Assembly: GCA_949825065.1 (NCBI GenBank)
Contig: OX463848.1
Span: 24,026,986 to 24,090,985, forward strand
DNA: 64,000 nt
From: Odontocerum albicorne
Lineage: Eukaryota > Arthropoda > Insecta > Trichoptera > Odontoceridae
Reading direction: 5' to 3'
The notes under the pieces are model-generated. The model searched no databases, had not been told where the DNA came from, and saw only the letters and a list, made by a program, of their open reading frames with translations. This document shows positions 56,820-64,000 of the stretch, piece by piece. Every line of letters begins with the position of its first letter. The first letter of the stretch is position 1. Made by a program: the position numbers and the translations under genes.

Positions 56820-64000
<7,181 letters not shown>

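Overview
The window is AT-rich animal nuclear DNA, almost certainly insect. It holds introns with GT/AG borders, several mariner, piggyBac-like and hAT elements, tRNA-derived SINEs and many decayed non-LTR retrotransposons. Nothing bacterial is visible (no operons, ribosome binding sites or CRISPR array). I cannot assign the insect order from sequence alone.

Only two host genes can be supported, arranged head to head in the right third. On the minus strand, 51501 to 43248, is a complete four-exon gene for mitochondrial small-subunit ribosomal protein uS7m (mRpS7, 231 residues by my join). On the plus strand from 56820 past the window end is the 5' half of the large U2 snRNP auxiliary factor subunit (U2af50/U2AF2). 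Five exons encode residues 1-227: the RS region, the U2AF-ligand motif, all of RRM1 and the start of RRM2. All splice phases agree in both genes. Their start codons are about 5.3 kb apart, and that interval is filled with repeats.

Layout. From 1 to about 43 kb I see no host gene, only layered repeats. These are about 14 fragments of one non-LTR element (here LINE-A), several fragments of a CR1/L2-like element, a decayed endonuclease-reverse transcriptase, one insertion with an 18-bp target-site duplication, two tRNA-derived SINE families (A and B), an hAT element with an 8-bp duplication, and several mariners. From 33.6 to 60.5 kb there is a notable concentration of TTAA-bounded elements: three carry piggyBac-type transposase sequence and four are short non-autonomous elements. 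The one at 44306-47020 keeps both termini and an unbroken catalytic domain.

How it fits together. The introns of both host genes are inflated by DNA transposons. mRpS7 intron 2 carries a mariner, two TTAA MITEs and a SINE; its intron 3 carries a hAT MITE and the piggyBac. U2af50 intron 3 carries an internally deleted piggyBac; its intron 4 carries a mariner followed by an inverted partial copy, so the pre-mRNA could fold into a stem of about 270 bp. Several small rearrangements look like template-switch events: a perfect 25-bp hairpin made inside a mariner, an inverted target-flank copy at a LINE 5' junction, and a 553-bp tandem duplication. I found no clearly new gene system. The most unusual items are the piggyBac/MITE cluster, the fold-back mariner and the template-switch scars.
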